Shown here piece by piece: positions 1 to 10,989 of a stretch of DNA of 64,000 nt. The first letter of the stretch is position 1. Each line of letters begins with the position of its first letter. The translations under genes were made by a program, and so were the position numbers. The stretch is from Apricaphanius iberus (taxonomy: Eukaryota; Chordata; Actinopteri; Cyprinodontiformes; Aphaniidae): NCBI GenBank assembly GCA_028564705.1, contig JAPXFQ010002153.1, positions 806,001 through 870,000 of the forward strand, in the 5' to 3' direction. The notes under the pieces are model-generated. The model was not told where the DNA came from and ran no database searches. It saw only the letters and a program-made list of their open reading frames with translations.

Positions 1-611
1 TTATAAAACTGCAGACCTTAAAATTTAAAGAGTCGGTCAAATCTAAAATACTACAAATTATGAGGAGCGTTGAAAATTATTTGGCGCCAATACATATCCA
101 AAACAAATTTACATTAATCATAGACAGTAACAATAGACAAATAGGCTATTTCTGTGTACTATAGTTACAAAACCACCTCACAATAACAAAAAGGGTTTCT
201 TGTAAATCGGATTATTTTATGGAAGTCCTTGGATATAGTTAAGAAATCATGTAAAACAATAGTTAAATTTAATATAATGTATAAAAACACATTTGAAAGA
301 TACAAGGGCAGTGTAGCAAAGAGCCAATGCCTGACACATTTGAAACGGAAAATGTTTTAGATGGAACATTATATACCTCAACACAGTAAATAGTTGAAAA
401 AAAAAAAACATAAGCCATCTGTTCTGTGACAGCTCAGAGTTTTGGAAAAAGGGCCATGAAATTATAAGGCTATGTCTTCCTCATGCTCCTATTCAGCATA
501 TAATATTATTATGTTGGTGGTGGTGTTATTGTGTGTGTAATAAAATTATGACTGAATAAAGAACTTGAACTGAATTGAAATGTAAATAATGAAACATCTG
601 CACTAATTCAA
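1..611. other. AT-rich stretch without recognised features
   Basis: No coding frame or repeat family is recognised. A GAATTGAA-like end with AATAAA near 540-580 hints at an old retroelement tail. Confidence 0.4.
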
Positions 612-624
612 CCCCCCCCCCCCC
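612..624 (+). repeat. Poly-C run
   Basis: Thirteen consecutive C residues. Length is likely to vary between individuals and between reads. Confidence 0.9.
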
Positions 625-744
625 ATTATAATTTTCAAAGTAAGCGCAGGAAACACGAGAGGTGGTGGTATTGCAACAAATTTTCATGATTCAATTCAAC
701 TTTCAGAAAATTGCCTTTGGGCAAAATCGACTCTTTTTTTATAT

Positions 745-1155
745 CTTTTTCAAACATCGAGAAGCATCTTTCAGTTTCTATGCCCCACAAATCTGGAATA
801 AACTTCCTGATTACTGCAAAGCTGCTGAATCGTTAGGTTCTTTCAAGTCATAGATTAAAACTTTACTGTTTAGAGATGCATTTGAGTAATATTGATTTTT
901 GACCTAAACTTTCTTTTTATGCTTTTCGGAAATTGTTTTTTTAAATCAAATGCTAAATGTTTTCTTTTATTGGTTCTTTTATTTTATCTGTTTTAAATAC
1001 TAATACTTTTACATACATATTGTTTTTATGCTTTTCCTAAATTGTTGTTTTTAATCAAAAGCTATGTTTAGTTTCTTTACCACTAAATCATGTAAAGCAC
1101 CTTGAATTGCATTGTGTTGAAAGTGTGCTATAAGAATTAAATTGCCTTGCCTTAA
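745..1155 (+). mobile_element. L2-type LINE 3' end, decayed
   Basis: The frame reads REASFSFYAPQIWNKLPDYC and then AESLGSFKS, the typical end of fish L2-type reverse transcriptases. The tail near 1095-1150 (AAAGCACCTTGAATTGCATT, then GTGTTGAAAGTGTGCTATAA) is the same as the minus-strand LINE tail at 54064-54140. 5'-truncated and dead. Confidence 0.75.
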
Positions 1156-1164
1156 CAATTTGTT

Positions 1165-1320
1165 AACAATACACTATATTGCATCACAGCAGATTTAGCA
1201 GAAGAAGTGCCTTGCCAAAGGGCACATCAAAAAACACTATAATATTGGGGATTTCAACTGGCAACCCACTGGTTATCGGACAAGCTCCTACCACCTTAAT
1301 CATGGTTGCCAACAACCCTT
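1165..1320 (-). mobile_element. Possible tRNA-derived SINE head, degraded
   Basis: The block containing TGCCTTGCCAAAGGGCACAT, then CAACTGGCAACCCACTGGTT, resembles the reverse complement of a fish tRNA-like SINE head with a degraded B box. The ends are not clear. Confidence 0.4.
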
Positions 1321-1767
1321 ATCAGTTAGTGACTCCTCCTCCTCCTGCAATGAACACAGTCACATGGCCTGACATCTTTATGTTATCATGTCTCTTTACT
1401 CAAAACTTTTGATATGAAGATTTCACTTACTCGCAATGTTTAATTTGATTAAACCTATAACTACAGTAAAAGTTGATTCTGGTTATACATTTTAAGCTGG
1501 CTTGACTTTGTTGCTATTTTTGATTTCAATGATTATAAAACTTTTGAGCTCATTGTACTTTTGGGTTTACAGTGTAGCTTTGTCAATACTTTCTGCCACA
1601 AACAGCCCTTTAAAGACTTTCATGACCTTGATGTGGCCCAAAATGGAAATGAATTTGACGCCCCTGGTGTAGACCATTTTATTTCTTCTTTTTTTTTTTC
1701 TCTTTTCATGTAACATGTCCTCTCTGGCAGTGTGGGAGTCAGAAACTTAAAATTGATACCTTTGTAT

Positions 1768-1772
<5 letters not shown>

Positions 1773-1841
<69 letters not shown>
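1773..1841. repeat. Compound microsatellite (TG)n(TA)n(CA)n
   Basis: A self-complementary compound dinucleotide run: TG repeats, then TA, then CA. It can fold on itself. The short frame across it is an artefact of the repeat. Confidence 0.95.
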
Positions 1842-1881
1842 TCTTACTCTTCAATTCTGAGGGACAATTGTGTGGATGATT

Positions 1882-1918
1882 CTCACTGAATGAGAAGGTG
1901 TGTCCAAAATTTTGGTCT

Positions 1919-1969
<51 letters not shown>

Positions 1970-1990
1970 TACAGACCAAAATTTTCGACA
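1882..1990. mobile_element. Two Tc1-like transposon ends facing each other across (TA)22
   Basis: GGTGTGTCCAAAATTTTGGT followed by CTGTAC (to about 1922) is the right end of the Tc1-like family seen complete at 53278-53748. CAGTACAGACCAAAATTTTC from 1967 is a left end. Between them is an uninterrupted (TA) run, the dinucleotide used as target by Tc1 elements. Confidence 0.7.
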
Positions 1991-2944
1991 TATATATATA
2001 TATATATTAGTCTGTATCTCTATCTTTGTGATATCAACAAACGATCGGCTTGGATGATTTAGTGTCTTCAGTTACAGTGAAGGGAGTGTCGCCGCTGCCT
2101 GCATGTTATTGTCTCACCACAGATCAGCACACGTTATCACTGTGGATAGACAGTTGGAGCTGAAGCAAGGACCGAAACACAACAGGTTGCTACGCATAAT
2201 GCTTTTTCTGAATGCATGTACATTTTTTCATAAAATATTTCAAGAAATTAAAATAATCTGCTGTCCAAAAGTTAAGGAATGCTTCCATGATATATGAGGA
2301 TGGTAATAATTAAATGCTGAATAGTTAAACCATCTCTTACTCGCTGTAACTAATGCAAGCAATTTTCTCAACTGAAACCCAAAGATTAGGCAATTACTTT
2401 GCAACCGGCGGCAGAAAATATGCAGTTATGTTTGTTTTTACGTTTTATGCATACACTCTTGACGCTGCCTCCAATATATATTTAAAACTATCAAAAAGAA
2501 AACAAAAAGAAAATAAATATATAGTATTAAATCAAACAAGTATTTATCAGATTTGAGAGGAATTTATTTGATTTTCACAACCAAATTATATACAAGTTAT
2601 TTTTCTGTACAAGATATCTAGAGCTGAATAAAGACATTTTCTTCAAATTACATACTGCTACATCATGTCTTTGATTTCATATTTCAGCTGAATGACAGGT
2701 ATATATTTTACAAAATTAGTATTATGACAAAATGAAAAAGTTAGGATTTAAAAAAATTAAAAGACATTGAAAAAGTAATTTAAATTTTTACAATATATTC
2801 AAAATATAGAACATTTGTTAACCGTCGTTGAATCCACTAGAATTAAAGGCTGAGAAAGTGTTTTACTTTTAAGTATGCATGTTATAACATTTGTTAAGAC
2901 ACTGGTTTAATAGTCTAATAGGAATGATTTCTCCTGCAGTTCTG
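1991..2944. other. AT-rich DNA, no recognised gene
   Basis: A short (TA)n run at 1991-2008 is followed by sequence without recognisable coding motifs. The 60-70 codon frames here match nothing I recognise. Part may be 3' untranslated region of the ARID gene if the distal poly(A) signal is used. Confidence 0.4.
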
Positions 2945-2955
2945 TTTATTTTATT
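2945..2955 (-). terminator. Candidate poly(A) signals for the ARID gene
   Basis: Two overlapping AATAAA hexamers on the minus strand lie about 275-285 bases after the ARID stop codon. A further AATAAA is at 2568-2563. Which is used cannot be told from sequence. Confidence 0.35.
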
Positions 2956-3228
2956 CAAATATTTCAATGTATATTACTCATTATTGTTTTGATTATAAAT
3001 CCACGAAGGAGTAAAAGAATGTTGTAACTTTGTTGCCATTGCTTGATTTTTAAAGTTTCAATTCAACACGCTGAACTTGCAATCCTGCTGTGCTTTGATA
3101 ATGGTACATAAATTCTTTCCTTACATAGATATTATCACAATGGATGCTAACACTAATAAGTTACTGAATAGTTAATTTAATTAATTGGAAGCAGCTTAAA
3201 TCTGGTGTTGGTGTAACTTCCCTGATCA

Positions 3229-4566
3229 TCATGATGAACTTGAGATAATGTTCTGGAGCTTCTTTATCTCGTCAGTGCCCAGAGGAAATACAGATGCAGG
3301 GCTCGAATTAACCATCAGCACAGCTGAAGGTTCCACTTCTAGTCTCTCTATCCTTCTTTGCACCATGTCATCCATATAGAACTTTGAGGCAAAACCTTGC
3401 ATTCTGGGGGGACTAGAATCGGGTTTCAGTGGGCTGCCGTGAACCATGGTTTCTTTAGAATAGGGATTCCAGAAATTTGTTGATTTGACCTTGTATAATT
3501 TATCGATTTCTTGCTGATTGAGTTGCCAGATGTTTTGGTCAGCTCCCCCTTTTTGAAATAGGCCATCTGAAGTCTTGCAGCTGGTGAAGTTACTATGCTG
3601 GTGATTATCTGACTCTGTGTTTGATATGAAGCTTGATTTGTTCTTAAGCCTCAGGACCTCATCTGAGCTCTGGTGATGAGGACTACGTAATGTCAGGTCT
3701 GTCGGGACGATATCCACATCTGACAAGTTTGCTTTTCCCCAGGACTCTTCATAATCAGAGACGAGAAGCTTATTAGCTTCAGCCATCTTCACAGACTTGA
3801 GCCAGTTGCGAACCACAGACAATGGAACCTCAATTTCCATCTTGCCTTCCCTGTCTTTGGGAATCCTGTGCAGCACACCACTGAAATTGAATCCCTCAAA
3901 ATCTTCTCTGGCCTCTCTGTCCTCTGCCGGCTGGACTGGAAAGTCTGCTTTTAGAGAATTGGGTTCTGGTGTTGTTTCAAAGACATCTTTGTCTGGCTCA
4001 GGCGTCAGAGCAGAAATAAAGATCGGGCTGTCTGAGGGTGTCGAGGGTTGGACATCAGCGTCATGGGTCCCGTTCTTGTTCTCAGACTCAGGAAGGGACG
4101 GAACACCTTCTTCAGAATCATCATCCTGTGTCTCATTTCCATCACTTCTCATACCGCCTGTGGGGTGAGAGGTGTAGAGGGTGGAGGGTTTGTTCAAAAA
4201 CTTGGGATTCTTGCTGGACGAAGGTGCAGAGAATGATGAGACAGGGTTACTGTCAGACTCTCTGGTCGGAGTTTTCTTGCTCAGATTCAGGGGTTCAGAG
4301 GGTGACAATCCAGCTGAGGTCTTGTACTGCTCTGCCAGCAAACGCAGTTGTTGCAGAGGCCCCCTGACTATTTTGACTGGGTCCTGAGTCATTTGGAATG
4401 GGAGTCGGGGAACCTTGGGAGCAGGGGGGGCAAGGAGTGTCATTACAGAGGACTGAATAGGGGCATAAGCTGGCAGCACTGTTGGAGCTGGGTGGTAGAA
4501 CGGGTGGTACTGGAGAGGCAGAGAGTAGATATTCCCATGCGGGTCTGACTGGAAGCAGTGAGATCC
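3229..4566 (-). CDS. arid6: ARID gene last exon, long low-complexity C-terminus
   Basis: Acceptor CCCTCAG lies just above 4566 and the frame runs 445 codons to TGA at 3231-3229. The beginning is Tyr/His/Pro-rich (LPLQYHPFYHPAPT). The middle holds PLNLSKK, an acidic DDDSEEGVPSLPESE stretch and VPLSVVRNWLKSVK. The end holds FYMDDMVQRRIERLEVEP and closes in a serine run. No folded domain is recognised beyond these islands. Confidence 0.85.
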   Translation of the reverse strand, partial: GSHCFQSDPHGNIYSLPLQYHPFYHPAPTVLPAYAPIQSSVMTLLAPPAPKVPRLPFQMTQDPVKIVRGPLQQLRLLAEQYKTSAGLSPSEPLNLSKKTPTRESDSNPVSSFSAPSSSKNPKFLNKPSTLYTSHPTGGMRSDGNETQDDDSEEGVPSLPESENKNGTHDADVQPSTPSDSPIFISALTPEPDKDVFETTPEPNSLKADFPVQPAEDREAREDFEGFNFSGVLHRIPKDREGKMEIEVPLSVVRNWLKSVKMAEANKLLVSDYEESWGKANLSDVDIVPTDLTLRSPHHQSSDEVLRLKNKSSFISNTESDNHQHSNFTSCKTSDGLFQKGGADQNIWQLNQQEIDKLYKVKSTNFWNPYSKETMVHGSPLKPDSSPPRMQGFASKFYMDDMVQRRIERLEVEPSAVLMVNSSPASVFPLGTDEIKKLQNIISSSS

Positions 4567-6219
4567 CTGAGGGTAAATAATACATCATAGAAATTATGAG
4601 ATTGGAATCTAAAATTCTGATTTAAATTAATAAGTAATCCAAGAGGAATGTTCTAGAAAACTCTACATTTTTGATTGACTAATGTATATACATATATATA
4701 TGAAATATATGATTTTGGAATAACACCAACCGGTGGTAGTGAGAGTCTGCGTTTGGACGGCCTCTGGCCCCCATCGTCGTCTTTGCCGTAGCGGTAGGGC
4801 CTCGGCTGATGGTGAGGGATAGAGTTCATCAAAATGCCTTTTAAATGGCACTCGTAAGGCAAAAGCAACCTGAACAAATGGGAATCAAATCAGATTGGAG
4901 TTTCAAATGTGCCAAATCCACACCCATACACACAGAGATAACCGAACTCACTTTTCATAGTGTCTGCGCGTGCAGGTGGCTGCACTTGTGCTACGAGGGT
5001 TTCCTCCCAACGTGTTGTAAACCCGCTTCCACAGCTGATGAGAAGTAACCTAGAGTTTAGAATAGATAGATTTTTTTTCAAGCTGGCTTGTCCATAAACA
5101 AGATTAAAAAACTTCACAGTTTCACAGTTTAATAAAAATCAAAATACAGTTTTGATGTACAGCTTTAGTGCATAATCAATATCAAACACTACAAATAATA
5201 AAGAACCAAGAAAAGTTTGCAGCTTCCCATTCTCATATTTATGTTAACTGTGATTTTATAAATGTGACTTTTTAATTTAGCTCTAAAGTAATACTTCAAA
5301 ATATATAATAATGCTAGCTTTTCTATATTTTAACAATGTTTTCATGAAGAAACATAAATAAATAAAAATGTCATAACATTTAGAAATACTGATGAGCAAA
5401 CGTAAAAAGGTGTATCCTCATTGACTGCATTAAATGTACTCCAGTAACAATGGATAATATTACATATATAATGTACGATGACGTAGAAAACATAATTACC
5501 TGATGGTAGCCACCCAAGTCACTGACAGTCTTGAACATCAGAAACAAATCAACTGGAAAGCAAATAAAAATATATTATTATTATTTAAAAATAAAATCTT
5601 TGTATTTACTTGTCATCTACTGCAATCCAGGACTTCTTTTTCATATTTATTTGTCTTACTTATAACATATTTCCTTTTCCTCAGATAGGAAAATTACTAA
5701 TTTGACAGTAAAAATACATCATGCACAACATTTGGTAAGCAGTTCGTGAAGCTGTTCAGCTGTCAATAATTCTCAACGGCATACAAATTTTTTTCAAATT
5801 TTTTTGTTTTTGGCTAAACTCTGCAGTGTGAAATGTGTTTTAATTAATAATGTTCCGATTGTGTTCACGGTAAAAACAATGTTGACACCAATACACATCT
5901 TAAGGTGTGGATGTTTTTCTGACATGTTTACGTGATACTGCTGCCAGCATTACATCATAGGTTAGACTACAAATACAGCTGGAATTTACCAAGAATCTCT
6001 GCAGACAGAAGTGTTTATGTGCTAGTATAAGGGCACGTGAATGTTTGCTTCAACTCTTTTAAATTGATAATTACTTTGTTTGAAACCCAGATTGGGGATC
6101 CTCTCTATCGGGGTGTCTCTCTTCTTCATGAAAAGGTAGAGATGTTTGAGGAACTGCTCCTCAGTGACCTCCTCCGTCGGGTTTTTGGTGCGCTCCTCTT
6201 GAAGTTCCTTCGGTTCCAT
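3229..6219 (-). CDS. arid6: ARID-domain transcription factor, ARID5/ARID6 group (five coding exons)
   Basis: Five minus-strand exons with GT-AG borders and matching phases join to 590 codons plus TGA: 6219-6075, 5552-5500, 5049-4952, 4869-4731, 4566-3229. Residues about 20-112 form an ARID DNA-binding domain that matches the ARID5 family: TPIERIPNLGFKQ (36-48), the LGGYHQ turn (61-66), LWKRVYNTLGGNPRSTSAAT (72-91) and CTRRHYEKLLLPYE (92-105). ARID proteins of this group bind AT-rich DNA in the nucleus and regulate transcription. The long last exon is Ser/Pro-rich and acidic, probably disordered, with PLNLS (237-241), a PxDLS-like CtBP-binding motif. The start is the ATG at 6219-6217 (A at -3, G at +4); frame runs open to the acceptor at 6231, so a coding upstream exon is not excluded. 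The FKQ-I-D-L-F variant and the short N-terminus differ from what I know of ARID5A and ARID5B, so I favour fish arid6 over arid5a; the symbol is less certain than the family. Confidence 0.85.
4731..4869 (-). CDS. arid6: ARID gene exon, end of the ARID domain and basic linker
   Basis: Acceptor TTGTTCAG and donor GTTGGT border 139 bp. It completes Lys99 and encodes LLLPYECHLKG, the end of the ARID fold, then a basic stretch with RPSKRRLSLP that could be a nuclear localisation signal. It ends in phase 0. Confidence 0.82.
4952..5049 (-). CDS. arid6: ARID gene exon, core of the ARID domain
   Basis: Acceptor AACTCTAG and donor GTGAGT border 98 bp that encode VTSHQLWKRVYNTLGGNPRS followed by TSAATCTRRHYEK. 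These are the most conserved ARID5-type residues. The exon ends two bases into Lys99. Confidence 0.88.
5500..5552 (-). CDS. arid6: ARID gene exon, 53 bp
   Basis: Acceptor CTTTCCAG and donor GTAATT border a 53-bp exon that completes Ile49 and encodes DLFLMFKTVSDLGGYHQ. Length and phase fit the neighbouring exons exactly. It is too short to stand out as an open reading frame. Confidence 0.85.
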
Positions 6220-6231
6220 TTTCACTTGTAC
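6075..6231 (-). CDS. arid6: ARID gene exon with probable start codon
   Basis: Acceptor TTTTCAG lies just above 6231 and donor GTAATT just below 6075. It encodes the N-terminus from the ATG at 6219-6217 and the first ARID helix, ending in FKQ plus the first base of an isoleucine codon. The 12 bases before the ATG are probably 5' untranslated. Confidence 0.8.
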
Positions 6232-6765
6232 CTGAAAACTATAACAAAGAAGAATGTTAGTAGAGCAATATTTAGATTTTTTTTCTATTATTTCAAAATG
6301 TTATTCCAAGGATTTTCCTCCCACTGCTCTAAAATTTAAAAGGATAGCTTTACTTTGACAGCTCCATTCACCCCCCGATGTAACACCATCATGTTGGGTG
6401 ATACTGAATCTACTGAATGGTGGAGTAAATAACTTGCACCGTTTTTCATGAGGCATAAAAGAAGGATGTTTTTAATGCTTCTTTTTGTCACATTAGTTCC
6501 ACTATTTTTGGTATATGTCAATATTCAACATATACATGTCTAGCAACAAATACCAAATTAGTTTAAATGAAAACAGACGTTATTTCAGCTTATTTTTATT
6601 AGTAGAAAATAAATGTTCAGAAATAACTTTTTATATCAACCCAAAAAAAAACAACTCAATAACAGATGAACAGTGAGCGGAAATTCTTACAATTATGGCA
6701 CAATGTGCAACTGATTACATATCTTGAGCAACTTAATTCTCAATTATGAACAAATGATTGTTTAC
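6232..6765 (-). other. Probable intron between the possible first exon and the ARID start exon
   Basis: AT-rich sequence with no recognisable coding potential or repeat family. The 61-codon frame inside it has no recognisable motif. Confidence 0.35.
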
Positions 6766-6860
6766 CTGTTTTTTTCTCCCTGAGAAAATGAAGATGGGAA
6801 GAGTTATCTCATAGCTCTGATGGTCAGAAAACGTGTTGGTTTGTGATCCCTGCAGCAAGT
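6766..6860 (-). other. Possible untranslated first exon of the ARID gene
   Basis: A consensus-like donor (ACAG followed by GTAAAC) sits at 6766/6765. Joining it to the acceptor at 6231 would give a short 5' untranslated leader before the strong ATG. The 5' border is a guess from the promoter-like motifs at 6889-6911. No transcript evidence is available. Confidence 0.28.
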
Positions 6861-6888
6861 TAAAATACGCCTTAAATCTCAGCAGCAG

Positions 6889-6911
6889 CTTATTAAGGCC
6901 CCGCCACGTCA
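6889..6911 (-). promoter_or_regulatory. Candidate core promoter of the ARID gene
   Basis: Read on the minus strand there is TGACGTGG (CRE-like), then GC box GGCGGGGCC, then AT-rich TTAATAAG, in that order, upstream of the possible first exon. The surrounding DNA is otherwise AT-rich. The location fits a promoter, but the assignment is inference. Confidence 0.28.
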
Positions 6912-9784
6912 GTCCGTTGTGACAAAGCCATAAAGTAGCAGAAAGGGGGTGTTTACTCAAACAACTTCCTGCTGTGATTTGAATTGCTGAACCAGTTGGA
7001 CTCGCTCCTGAGTATGTGACCAGAAAAAAATAGATGTGGTAGTTAAACGCCATGACAGGAGAATGGTAAACATGTCTTCCCTTTATATTCTCTATTAAGA
7101 TATATTTATTTATTTGTCTTTTTTAGCTCATATGATTCATTACATACCCTTTTATAGAGGTTTCAGTGCTATCGTCCTTTAATGTGAAAGCAGTGAAACA
7201 AAGGGAAATGCATACTGCCACACCAAGTTTTAAATCTTGTTAAAGAATTCTTACTAGGATATCAAAGAAACTTTTTTTTTTACATTTCTCGTAAGCAGAT
7301 CGTTTTAAATTTGTGAAGACTTTGAAATACAATGCACATATATGATGACGAAATTCATAAATGTTTCTCATTTCTGCGTTAATGTTGCAGCACAACAGGC
7401 TCCTATGAGGTCGTTAAAACTATTAATGTTCTGTTTAATAAACAAACAAATAAATAAATAACGACCTATTATAACCAAGTTATGAAGAACATCACCTTGG
7501 AATGATGAATCTTCAGCCACACAAACCACATCCAGTGTGACTTCATAGGCTCACAAAAACAAGAAGAGATTGGAAAAAATTTTTTGTCTGATCTGCTGAG
7601 ATATCATCTAAGTTGCACATGGTAGGTCTTAACCTGCCATGATGTACAATAAAGCAGAGGTGCATCCTGGCTTGTGTCAAAGCTTTAGGGATATTTTCTT
7701 GACATACTTTTCCCCTAAAGTAAGAACTGATCTTTTGATGATCACGTGTCAGTATGTACCAAAAACTTCCAAATGTTTTTGATAAATTGTTCAGATATGA
7801 GATGAAAAATTTAAGATAAATATGTATGTATATAAATAAGTATGTAGTACTACTGCTAACAGAGTTTTGATTAGGATTTCCCCCTATTAGTAACAGTAAA
7901 TGACTTCTTGACATAGGTGACATATGATAAATAATAAAACTAAAATAAAAAAAACTCATGACTCGTACAATGAAACCAAAATGTTCTGAAAATAGTTGGA
8001 ATCTCTGGTTGATGAAAAATGTTGATGAATATGTTTAGGAAGAGGGAAGTATGAGGCTGGGAAGGGTATGCTTAGGTTACTAGGTATTTTTAGCAGAGTT
8101 TGTGCTGCTTATGTCACAACTAAAACAATCCAACTGTTTTTTCAGAGTGTATTATTTAGGTTTCTGGTATCATTTTAAGTTTGATGCAAATGAGGAAAAA
8201 CCTACACGGCTGCTTAAGTATTCATGTTTAAGAAAATGCACATTTTTTATTGTGCGTCAGAAGACTTTTTAGGCTTTCGTATATCTTTAGTATATCTATC
8301 ATGAATGCAATATGTATTTCCAGTCACTGTTTAAGAATAATTGAGGAAAGAAAATAGTGGGAATAAAGGGAAACCGAAGTTCCAAAAAATTCAATAATAG
8401 GCTGGAGTTCAAATCCTCAGATATTCAGTATGAATGCCTCAAACAGGAAATACAATTGGCGATGAATGATGGTCTGTTTAGTCTTCTTAGAATAAACCCT
8501 TGGCTGCAGTTTTGTATTTGTCTACCACCATGCCATTTATCTGCGATGACAACTGTCTCTCTGTGAGGCTTGCTCTCAGCTCAGGCTATAGGAATGTAAA
8601 GGGTGGGGCGTTATCCCTATCAAAACACTACTGGTATACTGAACTGAAACTATAACAATGCAATTACAGAAACCAGACATAAAACTGGATGAGTCAAATG
8701 GGTGAAATCTGTTTGGTTTAATCCTCTAAAGCTTCTTTGCACAATTATCATTGTGAAAGCATTCTTTGATAATTAGAGTTTAGTTTTTTTGTTCTAATTT
8801 TATATCATATTTTGTGCATGTTAATAAACCAGTAATATCTGATGATATTTGAAATTCTAAGCTTGGCACACCTAAAAAGAACAAATTGCAGTCTCTCAGA
8901 GATTCTGAGAAAATTGTACGGCCCTTGGTAACCAGCCTGGCAGACTAAGTTCAAACTTCATGAGGAAACAAGCTCTCTGAATTCTGGTCATATATTCAGC
9001 TGTAAATTTATTTATGAGATTTTTAAAGAACTGGAGCAAGATCCACAGTCTCAGGACATATCAGTGAGAGCAGATCTTTTCCTGATTGATCTCAACGTAA
9101 AGTTACGGTTTGGTTATTGCTTTCCTTGAACTCAAACAATAGGTGACTATCAGCAAGAGCAGAAACATCCAGCAAACAGTGCAACTTATGCTCCAAATTA
9201 AAGTTAAAAAATTGAATGAACAAATGAATCAGAAAGAAAATTGGAAAAAAAATAAAAGTTGATTACTGCATGTAACAGGGAGATTTGATTTAAATAATTT
9301 TTAAATGTGTTTTTTTTTTCGAAAATCGGCCTTGGTCGGTGTGAAACGATCATAACTTTTAATAAGAATTCTACAGTTTATCCTTACAGAATTTATGAAT
9401 CAATTTTAAACAAAAGAAGTTGTTTCATATGTCAATTCATACACTGAATGATGTGCTAATTATCAAGGCCTCTTTATAGAATAATGCAAGCATGAAAATG
9501 TGATAGTTTGTTGATCAGTCGAACTATGTGCTCGGCAACCTGCCGCTTAAAAAATTACCTTTATACCATTACCTTCATAACAGTGAAGAATGAAACAGAG
9601 GGAATGATTTTTACAGTTACTTCAAAAAAGGTCTCTTCCAGCTTTCTTCGAGAATAAACAAGTGTAAGAATAATGACACATGCAACAATATTGTACCTAT
9701 ATTGTAGCTGTATATGGTTTTAACAAATATATTTCCTATTAATCTTTTTTTAATTTAATCAATGAAACAGATCAATTAAGGAAA
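6912..9784. other. Unassigned AT-rich DNA upstream of the ARID gene
   Basis: No convincing exon, RNA gene or repeat family is recognised. The longest frame (7543-7959, minus) has low-complexity aromatic/lysine composition and no known motif. Distal regulatory DNA for the ARID gene could lie here but cannot be seen from one sequence. Confidence 0.4.
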
Positions 9785-9965
9785 ACATTTTTTCCTTTTT
9801 CTTTTACATGTATTTTTGGCAAAAAATGAAGTTTTTTTTTGTTTGTCCTTATACACACATTTTTGTCCAAAAATATATATTTTGTATTTATTCTTTTCCT
9901 TATATATGCATTTTCGTCAAGAACAATATATATTTTGTTTTTCATTTTCCTAATACGTACATTCA
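9785..9965 (+). repeat. Diverged minisatellite, about 51-bp unit
   Basis: About three to four units beginning TTTTCCTTATA and running through a GCATTTT and an AATATATATTTTGT block recur near 9845, 9895 and 9945. The array leads into TTTTTACTTTACCTTATGCA at 9992, which also occurs at 15700. A related array is inverted at 15950-16105. Confidence 0.6.
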
Positions 9966-10399
9966 TTGATTTTACATTCATATGTCTCCTCTTTTTACTT
10001 TACCTTATGCATTTCTATCTCATTATAAATATTAGTAGGGCTAACCCTTCTTGGTCCAACTTCTCTACTATTGGTCAGTAAACAGGAAGGAGCAGTATCC
10101 ATGTGCATATTGATTGTGCATGCCAGCAACAAGCCACTTCCACCAAACTCTGGAGAACTAACGGGTCAGCTTCATTATCTGTGTCTGCAGCTAACTGGAG
10201 TAGCTACTCACTCAAGATATCTACGCAAAACAATAACTAGTCATCACTGACGGTATTACTCTCAGTAAAGATAGCAACGTACCTTAATTCTTCTGCAATT
10301 GTCTGAGACATCTTTGGTATAGGACTTCATTTCCTATCAAACAAGGAATTCTCCTTAAATGGTCAAAAGCACAGGCATCCACAATAGATCTTGCACATG

Positions 10400-10690
10400 T
10401 ACCTAGGGGTCGTGTCGGAGTGCGGGGGGAACGGGCTTTTTCTGTTTGCGCACCCAAGTTGATGATGTCAGGCTCACCCCTTCTGTTGCAGTTTTTAAGT
10501 CCCGGCTAAAGACACACTTCTCCTCACTAGCTTTTAATACATCTTAGCCTTTTATGTTTTATATTTTATCTTTGATTGGTTTATTGTTTAATTATGTTTT
10601 GATAATGCTGTATCTTGTACTCAATGTTAAGTACTTTGGACGGTTTATACCTTGTAAAATGTGCTCTACAAATAAATGTGGTCTGGTTTT
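10400..10690 (+). mobile_element. LINE 3' end, degraded
   Basis: The sequence around 10490 reads as TTTTTAAGTCCCGGCTAAAG then ACACACTTCTC, the FKSRLKTHF-type end of a LINE reverse transcriptase. The tail (TTAAGTACTTTGGACGG, then TGTGCTCTACAAATAAATG) is typical of fish CR1/L2-type 3' ends. Confidence 0.6.
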
Positions 10691-10774
10691 ATTTTTAATT
10701 ATGTCAGTTTTATTATGTCAGAAACAAACCTAGTCTAACTTTGCCTTTATGAAAGGAATTTGAGATTTTTAGGT

Positions 10775-10985
10775 ATAAAGGAGGCTGCAGAGTGGAGCAG
10801 TGGTCAACACTTGCCATAAGAAGGTCCAGCATGGGGTCTTTCTAAATGGATTCTGCGTGTTCTCCCTGCGTATGTGTGGATTCTCTCTGGGTATCCCAGG
10901 TTCTTCCCACTGTCTAAAAACATGACTGGTTAATTGGTCTCTCTGTTGTTCTCAGTTTTGAGTGTATGAACACGCCCAGTTTAGA
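10775..10985 (+). mobile_element. Dispersed fish tRNA-like repeat
   Basis: Contains GAGCAGTGGTCAACACTTGC, GGGGTCTTTCTAAATGGATT and a CCCACTGTCTAAAAACATGA block, in the order found in a common teleost repeat with tRNA-like promoter boxes. The B box is degraded in this copy. A second copy lies at 18005-18135. Confidence 0.55.
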
Positions 10986-10989
10986 TTAG

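Noticed and set aside
3797..4548. Several plus-strand and alternative-frame open frames of 60-120 codons
   Set aside because: They overlap the ARID last exon in other frames and carry no recognisable motif; they are shadows of its GC-rich coding sequence.
4295..4588. 97-codon minus frame starting MMYYLPSGISLLP
   Set aside because: It runs through the intron-exon border at 4566 in the wrong frame; the spliced frame GSHCFQSDPHGN continues correctly from the previous exon.
7543..7959. 138-codon minus frame
   Set aside because: No start context, homology or splice signals; low-complexity aromatic composition typical of random frames in AT-rich DNA.
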